Positions 62,079-64,000 of a stretch of 64,000 nucleotides of DNA are shown here, piece by piece. The stretch lies in NCBI GenBank assembly GCA_017415715.1, contig JAFQFD010000003.1, forward strand, positions 1 to 64,000. The letters are read 5' to 3'. Below the pieces are notes generated by a model. The model searched no databases and was not told the origin of the DNA. It saw only the letters and a program-made list of their open reading frames with translations. The stretch comes from Bacteroidales bacterium (GTDB lineage Bacteria > Bacteroidota > Bacteroidia > Bacteroidales > UBA932). Each line of letters starts with the position of its first letter. Within the stretch, counting starts at the first letter, position 1. The translations under genes and the position numbers were made by a program.

Positions 62079-63785
62079 ATGAATCATCTGTTGAGATACT
62101 TCTTTATATACATATCAATTGTGCTTCTGGCCGTGCCTGCTATGGCGCAGGACAGCTCGAGGAGTCTGGAGAACATGGTCGTGATGGCGGTTGAGCGTCT
62201 GAACGCCGGCGACAAGGAGTCGGCAGAGTCCATGCTGAAGGCGGTCCTCGAGAAGGACGACACCAACGACGCGGCATGGTACTACCTCTACCAGGTGGCG
62301 CTCGCAGACCAGGAGATAGATCTTGCGGAAGCATATCTTACGAAAGCGAAGGACCTCGATCCCGACAACTTCTGGTACAGATACAGACTGGCTCAGATAT
62401 ATTCTCATACATCCCGTCAGGAACTGGCCATAGACATGTACGAGAAGCTCCTGGAGGATTTTCCGAAAGAGAGCGACCTCTATTTCGACCTCGTCGAATT
62501 CTATGCATCCCAGAAGGAATACCAGAAGGCCCTTGACACCATTAAGGAGATCGAGAATGTCATCGGAATGTCGGAGCCGATAGCTGTATACAGATTCAAT
62601 CTGCTCAGGATAATGGAAAGGGAAGAGGAGGCGTTCGAGTCCCTGAGGGAATACAACAGCAAATATTCGTCTCCGTTTGTCCTTTCGACCCTCGGGGATT
62701 ATGAGATGTCGATGTACAACGACTCCACAGCCCTGGCATACTACGACGAGGCTCTGGACATAGCTCCGGACTATTCTCCGGCGCTTCTTGGCAAAGCCGA
62801 AACCTGCAGGGTGACAAGAAGATACGACGAATATTTTCCTGTGTTATATGAATATGTGGAAGGAAAAGGGGCTCCGGTCAAGGCAAAGGCAGACTATCTG
62901 ATGGCGGTGCTTCAGAGGACCGATCCGAAGTTCCTGAGGACATTCCGCTCCCAGCTGGATACCGTCATGAACAAGACCGTCCAGGCTCATCCTAAGGACA
63001 GTACTGCGCTTCAGACAGCGGCCATATATTATTATTCTACAGACAGATATCCTGAAGCAGAGGTGCTTTTCCGTGAAAATGCCCAGACGCATCCGGAGAG
63101 TTTCGGAGCCAATGCCGACTATGTCGAATTCCTGATGTATGCGGAGTATTGGAAGGAGCTTTCGCAGGCGGGACGCGAGGCTTTCGAGCGTTTCCCGACC
63201 GAGACGGCGTTCCTGGAGATGGCCAGCGTCGGCGACTATAATCTGGACGACTACGACAAGGTGCTGGAAGTATGTGAAAAGGTGCTGGAGGTCGCCCCGG
63301 CAGACAGTTCCAAGACCCTCAGGGCATGGTCCACAATGGGAGATGCCTATCATAGTCTGGGCGAAACTAAAAAGGCATATAAGGCATATGACAAGGCATT
63401 GAAGATCAATCCGGACTATGTCTATGTGCTCAACAACTATGCATATTACCTCAGCGAAGAGGGACGGAAGCTCAAGAAGGCCCAGGCCATGAGCCTCAAG
63501 ACCATACAGGCGGAGCCGGACAATGCCACATACCTTGACACATACGGCTGGATCCTCTTCCTTCGCGGCAAGGCGGCGGAGGCCAAGCCGCACTTCAAGC
63601 ATGCAATGCTTTACGGCGGCAAGGACAGCCCGGTGATCCTGGACCATTACGCCGAAGTCCTCTACGCCCTTGGCGAGTATGAGCTGGCCGTGGTATATTG
63701 GAACATGGCCCTGCAGAAGAACAATGATGAGATTCCGGGACTGGAGGCCAAGGTCAAGGAACGCAAGTCCGCCATCAACAAATGA
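62079..63785 (+). CDS. secreted TPR-repeat protein
   Basis: 568 aa from ATG 62079, which opens a signal peptide (MNHLLRYFFIYISIVLLAV, cleavage near AMAQ); an in-frame upstream ATG at 62013 would give a non-signal leader. At least ten TPR-like helical pairs span about 35-560 (DAAWYYLYQVALADQEIDLA, EAYLTKAKDLDPDNFWYRYR, AYKAYDKALKINPDYVYVLN, YAEVLYALGEYELAVVYWN). It lies 4 bases from an EnvC-like gene with overlapping start and stop, so they form an operon. Similar TPR/EnvC pairs are common in Bacteroidales and suggest an envelope or cell-division scaffold role (inference). Confidence 0.85.
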   Translation: MNHLLRYFFIYISIVLLAVPAMAQDSSRSLENMVVMAVERLNAGDKESAESMLKAVLEKDDTNDAAWYYLYQVALADQEIDLAEAYLTKAKDLDPDNFWYRYRLAQIYSHTSRQELAIDMYEKLLEDFPKESDLYFDLVEFYASQKEYQKALDTIKEIENVIGMSEPIAVYRFNLLRIMEREEEAFESLREYNSKYSSPFVLSTLGDYEMSMYNDSTALAYYDEALDIAPDYSPALLGKAETCRVTRRYDEYFPVLYEYVEGKGAPVKAKADYLMAVLQRTDPKFLRTFRSQLDTVMNKTVQAHPKDSTALQTAAIYYYSTDRYPEAEVLFRENAQTHPESFGANADYVEFLMYAEYWKELSQAGREAFERFPTETAFLEMASVGDYNLDDYDKVLEVCEKVLEVAPADSSKTLRAWSTMGDAYHSLGETKKAYKAYDKALKINPDYVYVLNNYAYYLSEEGRKLKKAQAMSLKTIQAEPDNATYLDTYGWILFLRGKAAEAKPHFKHAMLYGGKDSPVILDHYAEVLYALGEYELAVVYWNMALQKNNDEIPGLEAKVKERKSAINK

Positions 63786-64000
63786 CGTTTATGAAGAGAA
63801 TATACATATTGACAGTCACTCTGCTGCTGGCGCTCGCACCGCTCGCGGCGCAGGATGTGAGCAGGCAGGAGAGCCGCAAGGCCAAGCTTGAGCGCGAGAT
63901 TGAGCTGCTGGACAGGCAGATAGCCCAGAATGCGTCCAAGAGCTCCTCTCTGCTGGCAAGTCTGGAGCTGGTCAGAAAGAATATAGAGAACAGGAAGGCC
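63782..64000 (+). CDS. EnvC-like murein hydrolase activator / M23 peptidase, 5' part
   Basis: Open at the right window edge. ATG 63782 overlaps the TPR gene stop (ATGA); ATG 63791 is an alternative and gives a cleaner signal peptide (MKRIYILTVTLLLALAPL to AAQ). The visible part is signal peptide plus a long coiled coil (RQESRKAKLEREIELLDRQI, LELVRKNIENRKA) of the kind that precedes the LytM/M23 domain of EnvC. Only 70 or so residues are seen, so the domain itself is not confirmed. Confidence 0.7.
   Translation, partial: MTFMKRIYILTVTLLLALAPLAAQDVSRQESRKAKLEREIELLDRQIAQNASKSSSLLASLELVRKNIENRKA

Overview
The window comes from a Bacteroidota chromosome, most likely a gut-type Bacteroidales. Evidence for this includes a SusC/SusD pair with FecR, DUF4988 (PL29-type N-terminal) lipoproteins, Bacteroidota-type ECF sigma factors, many TAnnTTTG-type -7 boxes, a DUF4249/TonB-receptor pair and a SufBCD set. 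Base composition is mid-GC except for a clearly AT-rich block at about 6.1-15.0 kb. Genus cannot be fixed from the sequence alone.

Layout. 0-2.5 kb: end of the ribosomal protein operon (rpsK-rpsD-rpoA-rplQ) with a terminator. 2.5-4.5 kb: a Sel1-repeat/beta-barrel protein. 4.5-6.0 kb: an ECF sigma factor followed by a lipoprotein of the endonuclease/exonuclease/phosphatase fold. 6.1-15.0 kb: an AT-rich RHS polymorphic-toxin island. It holds two large RHS/YD-repeat proteins, a C-terminal toxin tip with a probable immunity gene, then an orphan toxin tip with a second probable immunity gene. 15.2-38.3 kb: a SusCD-type locus of FecR, SusC with an STN domain, SusD and four large surface lipoproteins (one with a phosphodiester glycosidase domain, one with a DUF4886 SGNH-like domain). 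A glycerophosphodiesterase, an S1/P1-nuclease-family enzyme and a GlpT/UhpC-type organophosphate transporter follow. 38.5-42.6 kb: membrane pyrophosphatase and a heparinase II/III-like protein. 42.6-46.0 kb (minus strand): DUF4249 protein and TonB-dependent receptor. 46.1-47.8 kb: tandem secreted MORN/TonB-C-terminal paralogs. 47.9-52.9 kb: sufB, pnuC, sufC, sufD and ispE, interspersed with short repeats. 52.9-58.5 kb: HigA-like regulator, hypothetical lipoprotein, tsaE, higBA, a REP-associated (Y1) transposase and the comM/yifB ATPase. 58.6-60.1 kb: MlaE/MlaF-type ABC genes. 60.2-61.9 kb: sigma factor with a membrane-anchored beta-barrel partner. 62.1-64.0 kb: TPR protein and the start of an EnvC-like gene.

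The most interesting system is the 15-38 kb locus, probably including the 4.5-6.0 kb pair. Nearly every recognisable enzyme in it acts on, or is structurally suited to, phosphodiester bonds, and it ends with a glycerol-3-phosphate-type antiporter. I infer a SusCD-dependent pathway for phosphodiester-linked glycans or glycerophosphodiester polymers (teichoic-acid-like polymers, phosphoglycans or lipid head groups). The RHS island appears to separate its sigma factor from its FecR anti-sigma. Other notable signals are a repeat element embedded in frame in sufD, a 26-bp copy of the comM 3' end beyond a REP-type transposase unit, and a displaced orphan toxin/immunity cassette.
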